64,000 nucleotides of DNA. Source: Sphagnum magellanicum (Eukaryota > Streptophyta > Sphagnopsida > Sphagnales > Sphagnaceae). The stretch covers positions 24,125,223 to 24,189,222 of the forward strand of contig CM038907.1 in NCBI GenBank assembly GCA_021904315.1, in the 5' to 3' direction. The translations under genes and the position numbers were made by a program. Shown here one piece after another: positions 49,401 through 61,674 of this stretch; within the stretch, counting starts at the first letter, position 1, and each line of letters opens with the position of its first letter. The notes under the pieces are model-generated. The model saw nothing but the letters and a program-made list of their open reading frames with translations. It was not told where the DNA came from and ran no database searches.

Positions 49401-50129
49401 CAATTTAGCATTTCCACCCCTACCTGATTTTGACCCTTGTATGGGAGGTCTTCGTTGCAAACTTTTTTGCTTGCATAAAGCTTGTGAGTGAAGTTTTTTT
49501 TCATGATTGCAGAACTAAGACCAAAGTTCCATGCTTGATCATTTTGCAAAGGACTTTTTAGTTCACATAAAAAAAACAAATCTTTTGCAAAATGTTTTTC
49601 AAGCAAACCAAACTAGGAAAGTCCTAGTTTTTTTTTTGTGTAAGCTATTGAATTGTTATAGGTTGAAAGAGCTTTGCATAAAGAAGCTTCATGAAAGAGC
49701 TTCCTTTTCGGTGGTCATTATCATCATCCTTTTGCCAATGTACCATCTATGACAATTTGCCACCTTTTGAGGACATTTCGAGTGGCATGTCCCCCACTTA
49801 TTCCTCCCACCCTTAATGACTATATACAAAAACCACCTACACCATCTTTTATTCCATCATCTAGTTATGGCCTTAGTTTTATTGCACGCACATCACGTAG
49901 CAAATCACAAATGAAAGTCGATTTGTTAGCTTCACAATCTACCAATTTTGCCACCATGGCTTAGGAAATGTAGGTGAGCAATGAAGATCACAGAGCCCTA
50001 ATCAAGGTCAAGATGGAGGTTAGTCTAGAGGAGATGATATAATTTAGATTTCGTAATTTCAAAGTAGCTAAAGATACAAGGGTTTTGATAGATGCAAAAT
50101 TTAAAGAAAAGGTTAAAAAGGTTATAAGC
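49401..50129. other. Intergenic DNA, nothing recognised
   Basis: Scattered short frames without family resemblance. Confidence 0.3.
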
Positions 50130-51440
50130 CTATAATAAGTAATTTCCATCCCAACCATAGTCATCGAGGTCTTCAATCTGGTTGCCAAGGGCTTCATATA
50201 TGAAATCCATCCAATGTCTATGTATGAAATTCGTAAGGATAGTTATTGCACAAGATAAATGACCATATTTGGATTTTGTAGAATCAAAGTTTTTCATTAA
50301 CCATTTCCATTTCCACTTCCATTTCAACCCCCCAATTACCCACCCCACCGTCACCTTATAACCAACATACATCTTGTCGTAAGCATTAACCACATTTTGA
50401 TCATGCCAAGGAACAAGTTCGTGCTTCCCAAGTAGGGATATGGCAAATTTCTATTTTAAAATCTCAAGAATCCCTTTGTTGGATCCACTAGCCTTTTTTT
50501 TTGGGTCACTAGGTGGCAAAAATTTGCCACAAAAAAAAACTTTGTTCCCAAGACATCACATAACAAATATCTTTTCACCCAAATAACCAAAATCCCCTAA
50601 TAAGTATTTTAAGTACTCATTAGTATGCACAAAAAAATGGCATTAATTTTTGTACAAATTTGATTCATGTAAGATGGTGACATCATGAAAAGAGCCTAGG
50701 TAGCCAACATCTAGGTAAATGAATAGTCCACAATGATCCACAACCACCGTGTTCATGCAATACATATTTTCCTACCCATTGAACGATGACCTGCGCGAGT
50801 GCAAGTGAGTTGGTTTAGCATGGATAGCATTGTTCTAGGGTTTGTGGATCTTGATGGGAGTCCCATCAATGAGTCTAATACAAGCTTGGAATTCGGGAAT
50901 TTATATACCAAGAGTCATCCACTCCTCAAGAGTTGGCCATCAAATCTCATGGGTGAGTTTGTTTGATGCAAGATGAAATGAAAATTACATCATCACATAC
51001 ATTAGATTTGTTTTAATTACAAAGGAATGCATCATGCATGATTACATTTCATGTTTCATGCATAAGATGAATGGGAACAATCATTGGTCTAGGGTTAGTT
51101 TGGTTGGTCACTCAACCACAATGTGAATATCACCAATAGCCCAAGGATGGGCTTAGATGGTGGGGGCCACTAATGCACATAGTTCATCAAACTCTAACAA
51201 ACTAAAATTTGTTAAAGTTTTGAACAAACTTGGAGTGGGTCACATTGTGCCTAACATATTTCAAACACCCACATCATGGTTTACCAATTACCCAACACCC
51301 GGGTTTAGTTCATTCGCATTGAAGAGCTCCTATGTATTAGTGCCAACCATTGATGCCACAAACACTATTTGATGTTGCTTACAAGTCCTTTCAAACATCT
51401 CCTCATCACTACTTGATAAAAAACTATCAAATTCAAGGAT
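50130..51440 (-). pseudogene. PIF/Harbinger transposase relic 2
   Basis: The minus strand carries the Harbinger order. Blocks are EAFHDILEFDSFLSSSDEEM (about 51450-51390), LVNHDVGV (about 51285), VVVDHCGLFIYLDVGYLGS with FHDVTILHESNLYKN (about 50750-50650), LLGDFGYLGEKIFVM (about 50600-50560), VNAYDKMYVGYKVTVGWVIG with GLKWKWKW, and KNFDSTKSKYGHL to RHWMDFIYEALG and DDYGWDGNY (50393-50130). The last ~260 bp remain open. An insertion of roughly 140 bp interrupts the frame at about 50420-50550, and other stops and shifts occur upstream. The KWK run may reflect a small expansion of the usual KRKWRRLMKRF motif. Confidence 0.78.
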
Positions 51441-53698
51441 GTCATGGAAAGCCTCACCATCAAAAAAATACCAAGATATAGAAAAAACACCCAACAAATA
51501 AATTACCCAAAAACCCTAAAAAACCCCTAAACCCTTAAATCCAGAAAAGTAAACCCTAAAATAAATCAAACCCTAATAATAGTCCCTCCTAAGCCCAAAC
51601 CTAAAAACAGCCCTTCCTAACCCCAAACCTTAAAACAATGCCTTCTAAACTCATACCCTAAAAACAACCCCTATACTTCCTAAACCCTACAATTAGCAAG
51701 AAAAAAATCGAACCTTTAAAGAACAAAGAGTGAACATAAAAAAAACCCTAGAAAAGATCAAAGCAACCAAGTGAAAATAAAGAATGAAGAAGAGCATATA
51801 GGTGGAAGAGCCTAAGTAAGGAGTGCAACAAAATGAAGAAGAGAAAGGAGAAATTGAACAGCTATATAGTTTCATGTAAACTAAACCCTAAAAATCATCC
51901 TAGCTAAATCATAGCTCAAACCCTAAAATGACTTTATAATGAGGATTATGGTTTGAAAATGTCCAAATTTATAGGGTTTAATGAAAGTCTTTCAAAAAAG
52001 TTTCAAAAAAAAATTTCAAATGTGCCATCCAAAAGGTTGTCAATAAAACATTTTTTTCAAATGTGCCCAAAAGTTTCAAATTGTACCGAAAATGGGTCAA
52101 ACAAGAATTTGTCAAGTGTGCCCCAAGGCCAAAAAGTGTCAACCTTAAACCTTGAAATAAGTCCCTCAAGTGTGCTCCTTTATAAGAAATCAAAAAATTG
52201 TGCCAAAAAAAAGGTCAAAAAGAGGTCCAAATAGTCCCCCTTTGAGTCTACCCCAAAAAAAGGAAAAAAAAAATTAATAATAAAAAAAATCTGAAGAACT
52301 CAGTGCTAATCTGAAGCCCAATGTATTTTTTTCATTGTTTTAAAAAAAATCTCATCCACTTTATAAGGAGACAAGGGGTTATGATGAAATGTTTTCCTTA
52401 TTTTGTGAATATCTCTATTGACCTCACAAATCCCATAAGTAGCTTTTATATGTTTTACCATAGATACTAATATTTTCTCAATACTCGCAATTTAATCAAC
52501 ATGAAACATGTTGAAATATGATTTATAATTAGGTAATTGATATTTCAAATGTAAGAGAAATGCATTAACCATCAACAAGGATTAAAAGGAGGAAGACCCC
52601 ACCCAATGTTCTTTTGCTTTTTTCTCTCTTCCAATTTTTTTGTTTCATTTTGGTGTAGCAGTTCAGTTATGATGATCCATGAGAAGAGATAACCAAATTT
52701 GGTTTTGGTTTAAAGTAGATATAAAAAGTCAAAAAATGTAGGTAATCTTTCTAACTTTTTGGCTAATTGTGGGAATCTATTGTAAGATTTGGCAATATTT
52801 CATTTTATTTTATTTTTGGGTTGGTCTTGAGATCTGGTGAATTTCAGCCTCTCTATTCATTAAAAAATCTTTTGGTAGGTCAATTTTCATTTTTCAGGTT
52901 GAAAAATGACAAAATTCACCTTTAAAAAAATCAATGGCCCCCACACCTCAAACAAAAGAAAAAAAGAAAGACACATGAAATAATTTGAACAACATCAAGC
53001 ATACACATGTTCAAGCCTTCAACAACATGTATGGCTTGCATCCACCATCAATCATGATGCACCTGCTCAATTCCCCAAAGCAATACATGGAATTTTCTTT
53101 TTTCTTTCCTAGTGTAGATTCAAACAAAATTGCTAAAATTTGAAAAAAATTCCCAAAACTTTCAAACTTGGTCAGCAACTCTGGCACTCAACTCACAAAA
53201 GCTAATGAAAAAACAACTTTAATAGTTCTCATTGAAGTTGCTAAATGAGGGAGAGAGCTTCCATTTCATTTGAGCTTCACCTGTTGTACAAGCAAAGCCC
53301 AAGGCATACAGGTACCACAAGTATAAGACTACTGGTGATAATGATAAGACTTTATCAATACTGGTTTTGTAACAACAGCACTCTCACATAGTAGTATCAT
53401 CTGGAGTCGATACTAAGGATCGAAACAAACACAAATATGTACATGTTCTTCAATTGGAGGTCACGTGGTGGAAAACACTGTGACAGAAAATGCCATGACA
53501 TTATGTTTTCATTACCAATTTCACGGGAAGAAACCACAGAACATATGACAAAGTGAAGACTACACAACCCCTCTTAGCTTGTCTAGCTCACTACCTGGCA
53601 AAGCATACTATTGCTCAAAACACTTTTTATCCAGAGGGTAATGAACCCATTTTTTCATTTTTCATGTTTCCGAGAAGAGTGCCCAGGGCCAAAGCTCT
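51441..53698. other. Intergenic, with degenerate telomere-like repeat
   Basis: Bases ~51490-51690 are rich in AAACCCTAAAA/CCCTAAA words at irregular spacing, reminiscent of the plant telomere repeat but too degenerate for a true interstitial telomere. At 51960-52230 the words TCAAA and GTGCC recur in a low-complexity block. No gene recognised; bases near 53500-53698 are KAB1 3' flank. Confidence 0.4.
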
Positions 53699-56600
53699 TC
53701 ACCTATACTGGTCAGGTCGCTTAGGCTTGCTGTTCACAACAGCATCGATCCTCTCCATTACATCAGGGGTTAGCTTTGGTAATACCTGAAGTGCCTTCAT
53801 GTTCTCAATTACCTGCCATTGCAAAGCCAAATTTAAGGTTTCACCAAAGAAGATTTAGCTCCCATGTAGGCCTATTAACTACTGCAGCTCTTTAATTGGA
53901 TTAAGGGCAGATCGTAAAGCATTGTGTGTACACCCATTGAAGTTGAATATCAAACTTCTTGATGCAATGCAGTGATTTGACTGGCAAGAAACACATGAAT
54001 CTTCATGCACAAGGAAGCCATTCTTGCCTTATGTGAAACTAGAATGTTTCAAAACCAAGGATACTTAACTCATTCTGGTAACTATCAAAGAGATTTGCAA
54101 AATCGTTTATGGAGTGCCAACACCCATTTCAACCCATGATTGATGGAATTAAGTCAGGAAATTTTTGTATAGGAGTTAGTGTTACCTGATGTTCCTTGGT
54201 AGCACCGGTGATCACAGAGCTCACATTTGGGTTGGCAGCACACCAAGCAATAGCCAATTGTGACATGGGCACATTTAGCTCTGTGGCAATTGGCTTCAGT
54301 CCCTCCACCTTGTTCAGAATGTCATCCACAAGTGACCGGGATGCAAGATTCTGCAAACAGAAAGGTTGTGTAATGCATAAGCCAAATGTTATTAGAAGCA
54401 CAGATTCCAGACCATTCGTCTCCTTTTTGGTGCCAGCACCATCACCCAACCTCTTTAGGTCTCACAAAACTTTTTCAGGAAAACAGCATTTCCAACCACA
54501 AAGCTTGCAGTTAAATGTCCACCACAAACTTGCAACAAAAGTGTTTTTGGAAGTATAACCTTGTAGTTTTCAAGGGCAAAACGGCTGCCTTCAGGTATGT
54601 TGCCTTTACTGTATTTTCCAGATAGCACACCAGAGGCCAAAGGGCTCCACGTGGTGAGTCCGAGACCATAACTCTTGTAAAGAGGTGCATATTCCAGTTC
54701 AACCTTCAAAACAGTCATACAACACCTGGTTAGTGATAAATGTCCCAACTATGACATGCCTGTGTTCTCAATGCCCATCCAAAAACATAAAAATTTTGTA
54801 CTACATATGTGGAAGACAAAACACACAGTTAGCATGCAAGGTTTGATTGAAGCAAAGTAAATGTAAATCTAAAACAGACAAATACCCTGCTCTTTTCAGT
54901 GTAAGGTAAAGCCCCAGTGTGGGGGCATTCACAAAATAAGACAAGGGGCCTAAGACAAGGCAGTGGCCAAGTGCATCCCCATGTTTTGAGACCACCCATG
55001 GGCTTTTCCCATCATAAAGCCCAATGCCACTGTTATCACCAATGTAAAAACCCTGGAATTTTTTTCTAGTGTATTTCTAGGGTGGATTCTCATGCAGAAT
55101 CAGGGCCTGCCATGCCTTACTCAGTACAGCCTTGGGAGCCATAAGGTCCAAATTCCAAGAAAAAATTCCACAGTTTTATATAGGGGAAGTCCTCATCCCA
55201 TGGGGCTTCCTGGAATTTGGCCCCACCTACTAGGGTGGTATCTCATTCCAGGAAGTCCCTGAGGATGAGGAATTCCCCTATACATAAACATAGGTGGATC
55301 ATGAGATGTAGGAGGGGGAGGGTAATAATGCTCAGTTCATGGAACCAAACAAGGCACCAATAGTACCCATGTTATACACACATGACAGTTAAAAGTTTCA
55401 GCAGATTGTTGAAGCAATTCACAGGGAATTAGGAAAGGAAAATGTCAGCTGGCTTACCTTTTCACGAGCGAGGAGGTTATATTCAGGTTGTTCCATAGCT
55501 GGCCCTATGAGATCAAGGCGGTGTGCAACTTCCCAAGCCTCTGTGATTTGTTGTGCACTCCATTCACTGGTTCCCCAATAGAATGCCCAGCCTTGATCTA
55601 TGACCCAATTCATAGCTCGCACCGTCTCCTCAATTGGGGTTGATATATCAGGTCGGTGGCAATACAGAAGGTCCACATATTCCATATCCAGACGCCGGAG
55701 AGAGGCCTTCACATTAAAGCAAAGAAATAGAAAACATCAACAGTAGTGCTCATGCCATGGCAAATAATTTATTGGTGAGTGTCAAACCTTTGCTTACATC
55801 TTTGAAATCATCGCTTACTATGATAACATAAAAGAACCAATGAGAGGAGATCATCCTTCATTTAACTTTGACTTCTACATGTAAGCCGCTTATCTTATTA
55901 CTTATTTTATTGGTAATTTCAAAGTTCTGAAAAGTCATGTGAAAGTTGAGAAACCAGGTGAAAATACAAGGTAAAGTGCAAGGAGACAAGGTTGTTTTCT
56001 GGATCAGCAGTAATCTCATCAGCAAACACTCCAAGCCAATCAAATGTTACCTAGAAATCAATGCTAATTTCCAGTGCTAATCTCTCTGTTGAGACAAGCA
56101 CAGGTTTGACACCCACTATATATATATATATATGAAATTGCCGACAAATCTCCACAAGAACAACACTTTGCAGGTAACATGACCAATGAATGAGTCATGT
56201 TACCCCTGTATTAATCCGTTATCAATCCCCTGCTAGTTCAAAGAAGGTATAGCCTGATATTTTTCTTTTTCAGGTTCCTGAGCACTGAGCAAACATCAGA
56301 ACTCGCACACGAGATCAGCAACAAAGCAGTGTTGTAGTGAAGACAGCCAGGCAACAAACAACCCTAAAACATAGACTGCAGATCAAAGAGAGAGAGAGAG
56401 CACCCACACCTTGATTCCTTCGACTATGTGTTTGCGAGAAAGGCCTTTATCATTGGGTCCTTGACCACCCCAGAAGAGCTTGGTGGAAATGACAATGTCA
56501 GAGCGTTTCCATCCCAGCTCCCTGATGGCGGAACCCATGATCTCCTCAGCCCGACCGTTGGCGTACACCTCCGCATTATCGAAGAAGTTGACGCCGGCTT

Positions 56601-56724
56601 CCCGGCATCTGGACAACAGCACCTTGGCGTCCTTTACGTCCAGCTGGTTCCCGAAGCTCACCCATGCGCCATAGCTCAAAGCACTGACTTTGAGTCCCGT
56701 CCGACCCAAGTTCCGGTACTCCAT
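53699..56724 (-). CDS. KAB1: Voltage-gated K+ channel beta subunit (aldo-keto reductase)
   Basis: Five exons, all joined in phase 0, give 328 codons plus TGA: 56724-56410, 55706-55458, 54703-54560, 54350-54186 and 53812-53699. Arabidopsis KAB1 also has 328 residues and aligns throughout. The start [19 protein letters not shown] matches the family start; a longer frame upstream has no ATG. It is an NADPH-dependent aldo-keto reductase (AKR6/Kv-beta) TIM barrel with catalytic-type residues D49 and Y54 ([11 protein letters not shown]), K82 (ISTKLFWGG) and H122 (LYCHRPD). Later blocks are [53 protein letters not shown] and the C-terminal [10 protein letters not shown]. Kv-beta proteins assemble on the cytosolic face of K+ channel alpha subunits and may couple gating to redox state. 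Some donors (GTGTGG, GTTATA) are weak, but phase and homology leave little doubt. Confidence 0.96.
55179..55282. repeat. Foldback hairpin in KAB1 intron
   Basis: TATAGGGGAAGTCCTCATCC at the left end pairs with the right end, whose reverse complement is TATAGGGGAATTCCTCATCC. The inner segments TTCCTGGAAT and ATTCCAGGAA also pair, so about 40-bp arms flank a short loop (104 bp in all). A tiny foldback MITE is the simplest reading; a processed hairpin RNA is possible. Confidence 0.6.
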
Positions 56725-56897
56725 TACTTCCAAACTTCAAACGATTACTCTTTTCTCCCACCAGAGGCGTGCTCAACAAACTACAAAGAAGAGCTCTAGA
56801 GAACAAACCGACAAAAGAAACACGCAGAGAAGCTGCGGACTCTTCCTCTGAGCGCAAAAGACCGTTCCTAACTAAATTTCAAAAGCTGCTGTTAACT

Positions 56898-56905
56898 TAT
56901 TTATA
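56898..56905 (-). promoter_or_regulatory. TATA box of KAB1
   Basis: The minus strand reads GTATAAATAAG about 175 bp upstream of the KAB1 ATG, which predicts transcription from near 56870 and a leader of ~145 nt. Confidence 0.55.
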
Positions 56906-57090
56906 CCTGCAAATTTCTTGTGAAAATGTTGTGACGAGCTTTCGAGAGCTTTCCTGTGATGCTGTTGTATTTCCCGAGCAACTTCTCCGATTTCTGACGC
57001 ACAAAAACAACAGATTCTTTCTTTTGCGATCCGTTTGTCTTCTTGGAAGCTTTCTGGCGAAGCCCGTCGAGCTCTCTACCATTCACATCC

Positions 57091-57260
57091 GCAAATGAGG
57101 TCCTGACAGGACGGCTCCGAACAAACGTGCCAGTAGCCAGTCCAGAGCCCCCCCCCCCCCCCCCCCCTTCTTTCATTGAGGTCCTCAAATGAGGTCCTGA
57201 AAGGACTGCTCCCAACAAAACGTGTTGGGTCAGGTCCCACTAATAGCCAGCGAACTGGGC
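57091..57260. repeat. Duplicated promoter-proximal block with C20 tract (KAB1 upstream)
   Basis: The words AAATGAGGTCCTGA, AGGAC, GCTCC and AACAAA occur in order at 57093 and again at 57187. In the first copy, GTCCTGACAGGAC is a palindrome around one base. An uninterrupted run of 20 C (57148-57167) separates them, G20 when read in the KAB1 direction. It lies ~250-450 bp upstream of the predicted KAB1 transcription start. Whether it regulates KAB1 is unknown. Confidence 0.6.
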
Positions 57261-58392
57261 AGGTCTTCATTCAGGTCCATATTTCAGATCCCATTCCAGA
57301 TCCTGAAATTGAGGGCGAATATTACCCAGTTGTATCATGTCTCATTCCAGATCCTGAAACCAGGCTAGAACCTTTCCTACCTTCATGGTAAAAGGTTGCA
57401 AATGGAGGTTTGGAAGAAGTTCCCCAAAATCCAGATGTCACTATGAACATGGCATGCATTGCCACCGAGGTGTTGTCCGAACGACATGTTAACAGAGTAG
57501 ATGAAATAGGATGTGGCTGCTTCTCAATAAGCCAGTTCATCATCCCTTGGCTGCCCTTTTGTGCTACTTTTGTTCCAGAAGCTTCCTTTGGTTTAGCCTA
57601 ACTAGAGAAGTACATTCTTGGGCTGTTGTAACCCACAAACCCTAAACCCCCACTTTCCCAGTTTGAGGCCATCCAGTTGGATGAACCTCAATTTTAGAAC
57701 CCTCAGCTCTGGTGAGTTTAGTTGGTGAACAAGAACCCAATGAAAAAAAGTGTCATGTCCATACACCATCCATCCATCCATCCATTGGTGGTGGTGGTGG
57801 TGCCTTTGTAGTGCATTTACTCAATGAGGATTCAGTATTACTAGTGTAGTATGTGCCATTGGTCCAAGTGTGAACTGGTTTCCCAACTAATTTTTCCTTC
57901 CAAAATCATTTTTTGTAATTTGATTAAATTTTCGATGACAAAAAAACTACTTAAAATTTGATGTCTTTCACACTTTAGTAAATCTAAAATTTTCCAAATC
58001 ACCTTCATGGAATCCTACTCATCAAGGGCTTTCCAACAATACCATGACTGTGCCCAAATTATCCTATAACTTTTTGTTCTAGTATAAATGAATTTTCAAT
58101 GAAAATTTTGTTCAATATTCAATAACTTCTCCATAATAAATCAAAACATTATGAAACTAGGGGTGTGCCACAATGTGACCTTGCCATTTACATTAAAAAG
58201 TATCTTAAGACAAAAGAAGAATTATGGAAACTCAAATATTTCACCATGCAAAAAATAAAATCTTGAAAAAAAATCCTCGAAAAGAAACTAAAATCCTTCA
58301 AGATATTATAACTCTATAACTAATCTCAAGTTTCAACACAAGCCAAAATATCATCTTTCAAAAATCCTCATATAAAAATAGACCTATTATTA
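57261..58392. other. Intergenic DNA upstream of KAB1
   Basis: Contains ATTCCAGATCCTGAAA twice (about 57292 and 57346). The plus-strand frame 57176-57601, broken once by TAA near 57391, matches no known family. Microsatellites (CCAT)n and (GGT)n lie at about 57768-57802. No gene assigned. Confidence 0.35.
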
Positions 58393-58465
58393 CCTAGGGG
58401 CCAAAATCCCTTAAGCTATTATACTCTATAATGAATGCAAACACAATATCCTTGCCAACAAACTT
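58393..58465. repeat. Single arm of the 7-kb foldback MITE family
   Basis: TAGGGGCCAAAATCCCTTAA and, further on, ATTATACTCTATAATGA and ACACAATATCC match the left arm at 7005-7089. The inverted partner arm is absent, so this is a solo or truncated copy. A 24-nt exact direct repeat containing ATCAAGGGCTTTCCAACAAT occurs at about 58017 and 58478, on both sides of it. Confidence 0.6.
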
Positions 58466-59451
58466 GGTACACCCTTCCTCATCAAGGGCTTTCCAACAAT
58501 ATCACTACCTAGTGTGACAAGAACCATTGTGGTTTGGGAGATCTCAATAGTGACAAACAAAACAAACAAATCTCAATGTGACAAACAAACCAAACAAAAC
58601 AAGCAAACTACCTTCTTTTAATAGATAGATTGTACATGTTTTCTTAACCATTTCTTTGTCTTATTCAAAGCCTTATTGCGACCTTTTTTTTTAATGCGGG
58701 ACATGCATCTACATCCTTGGGTATAAACTTAACTTATTTGTGCGTATCTTGAAAGACATGGATGATTTTCAAACAAGTCTCATCAAACTTGACACCCATT
58801 CCTTGTGGTATCATTCAAAACACAACTTTAAGATGAAATGGAAAAACAAAAATGAATACTTGTGAAATGTAATGTGTTGGAATATTTTTGGAGCTCAACA
58901 AATGAACATCATCACTACTACTCCTTCATAGTTCCTTCGTTTCTTTCTTCCTACCAACCGAATAAGACATGCAATATATAAAATAAATCCATTCATTTAA
59001 TTTCTTGGTCTACTTGTCACAAATTGAAAATACACCTTGGGTGTTAACCTTTCAATATTATAAGTAAGTATCCACAATGCACACTCCTAATGTAGGAATC
59101 TAGATATGCAATCTAATCCATAATAAATAATGTATTTCATTAACCTTTACATTCTAATTGCAAATCTTTGAACAAATGATTTGGAACAAAAGATGTGGGT
59201 GTAAAGGATTTGTCAACCCACATCACTTATTAGTTTGAATTAAAAAATTTCATTACAAGGTGTTCTAAACTTGAAGAAATGTTGATTTTGATGAGTTTAG
59301 TCTATCATTATTTATTGGTTTTGTTTTTAGGTTTTGTCAATGAATATGGAAAAATTAGTGCATAAACATTATCACATGTTTTATAAATCAATGCCAACTT
59401 CTTTATTGATTGTCTTGGTGATCATGTGATTGCATTTTAGACTTGGATTTG
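58466..59451. other. AT-rich intergenic DNA
   Basis: Short local repetition of ACAAACAAACC words near 58550-58610; otherwise nothing recognised. Confidence 0.35.
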
Positions 59452-61671
59452 CACTATGAAAAATTGTGTCCACAAAAATCTCATTGCTTTGCAATTAGGT
59501 ATATGATGCACTTGATGTGCAAAGATATTACATTTGATCCATGGAAATGCAAGACATTTAAAAATAAAATGTTACATTAGAAATTCAATGATTTCCTAAT
59601 AATCACATATTAATCATAAAATGAACCCTTATTCAATTTGAATATGCATCATATATACAATTGTGTTCAACATATTTTTATTTTGTGAGCAAATTACAAG
59701 AAAATTAATGAAAGCAACTACCTTGCAACTAACATACAACTTTGTCATGCCACATGTACACATTACCATCGTGATAAACGCTAGTTAGCATTATGACAAT
59801 GATTATTAACTAGCATTTTCAACTTTTTTACAACTAATTATCAACTATGTTGTTATCTATGATATTAGTTATTCAACAAAATTTTCATTATATAAAAATT
59901 AGTGCTCCATTATTGTAGGATTGTAATTCAATTATGGTATGATTAACCATCAACTTTGTTGCAATCCAAAATAAATATCACATCACTTGCAAACTATATA
60001 ATTAATTGAAAATGTAATTTTGAAATGAGATTATAGCAATGTATATATTGTATTACCAATGTCACTATCCTATACATGTAAACCATTCAAAATCCTTATT
60101 TCTTCTAACTTAAATTATGAGAAATTGTGTCCATTAATATCAAATGTCAACATGCAGTTATATATTTTTGCAACTAATGTAAAATTAAATTTCAATTACA
60201 CGTGCAAATTTTCAACTTTCAAATTTGCAAGGGATATGCAAGTTATTTTTAAAAATGTTAGATATAAGTTTTTTGCATTTTTTCATTTTAGTTTAGAGAA
60301 TGGATTGTTCAAATTAGAAAATAAATAAATCATTTGATAATATAAAATGAAAACATTTGATTTTTTGTTTTTTTTGGAAGAATTTTTTTGTTTATTTATT
60401 GATTGAGACCATCAAAATCTTATTCTTGATGATTATGTGAACTTAGAAGAGCTTTTAATCTTTGGATGTAATGAGTAAAAATATTAAAATTGAACACCCA
60501 TGTTGTTTTGTGCATTTGCAATATCATTCATTATTTTTGTGCATAAGAATATAATAATGTTAGGTTATTAGTTTTTATGCAATTAAAATAAATTGTTGAT
60601 TATGAACGTCCCAAAACATCCAAATTCAATAGACTTTAATTTTTAATCAATGAAAATAAGTTTACATCTACATATGAAGAAATTCAAAACCAATGTATTC
60701 CAATTTTGCATATGGCACCTTATTTTGTAAATGTAAAACTTATAATTTAATCATTATATGATTATGACCTATGTTGTTTATCTTGCATTTTGATGATAAT
60801 TATGTAATGATAACATTATTATATGTGTTTGTTAGTTGCATTATAGTTGTAAAAGGCACTTATTTAAATTTAGAAGATAAATATAAAATTAATTTTCACA
60901 TTGCAATGATGTTGTTCTTACATTTCAAATGTGTAAACATCATTTCACATTTGGCATTTATAAAAATATAACTAAACTTTGAATACAAACAAAAAAAGAC
61001 CTTTTAGCATTATATCTCACAATATGTATCAAGTAGGATATTAGATAATAATAATTTAAACATGTTTTAACTTAACATTATTTAGATGTAAATAAAGTAC
61101 ACACCATTAGAAATGACATTGGAACGCCAAAAATGTTCATATGAATATTGTATCTTTCAACAATGAATATTAATACGTGTATTTGTGCTTATTTATATAA
61201 TGGACTTTTGTAATATGTTTCGCAATGTAAAATTATTATTATCAATTACAATGGGTGCAAAAGATTACCATCCATAAATGAACATTAGTAACAAAAATTC
61301 CATCAACAAATTGATAAATTGCAATTTAGAACAGCACTAATTGAATTCAAATTGTAACATAACATCGTTGGTAAAATCCATTAATTGTAAAACAACAATT
61401 TGGTAATGCATTAAAATTACAAATTAATTGTAATGGACATCAATAGATTTCATTGATGATTGATATCAATAGCTAGTTGCAAACTAGTTGCACAAAATTG
61501 CATGTATTTTTTGTAATGTATATTTACATACATGGTCATTGTGTGTCTTGTGCAATTGTGAGAACTCATTCAATAGCATTAACATTGTAAAAATAGCTTT
61601 TACATGCGACTGTTTTAATTTAAAAATCCAATTGCAATCCCAATTGTAAAACCCCCAAAATTTTCATAGTG
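59452..61671. mobile_element. Non-autonomous CACTA element 2, TSD TTG
   Basis: The left end is CACTATGAAAAATTGTG and the reversed right end CACTATGAAAATTTTGG. The duplication TTG flanks both sides (59449-59451 and 61672-61674). The right subterminal region carries repeated GTTGCAAAC/TTGCAAT-like words (about 61470-61650), and the left has TTGCAATTAGG near 59493. The 2,220-bp interior is very AT-rich with no transposase frame, so it is a non-autonomous copy. The subterminal GTTGCA words resemble those in CACTA element 1. Confidence 0.75.
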
Positions 61672-61674
61672 TTG

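Noticed and set aside
57176-57601. Plus-strand frame with PDPEIEGEYYPVV and later NPDVTMNMACIATEV
   Set aside because: One in-frame stop, no known family, and its start overlaps a duplicated C-tract block; not supportable as a gene.
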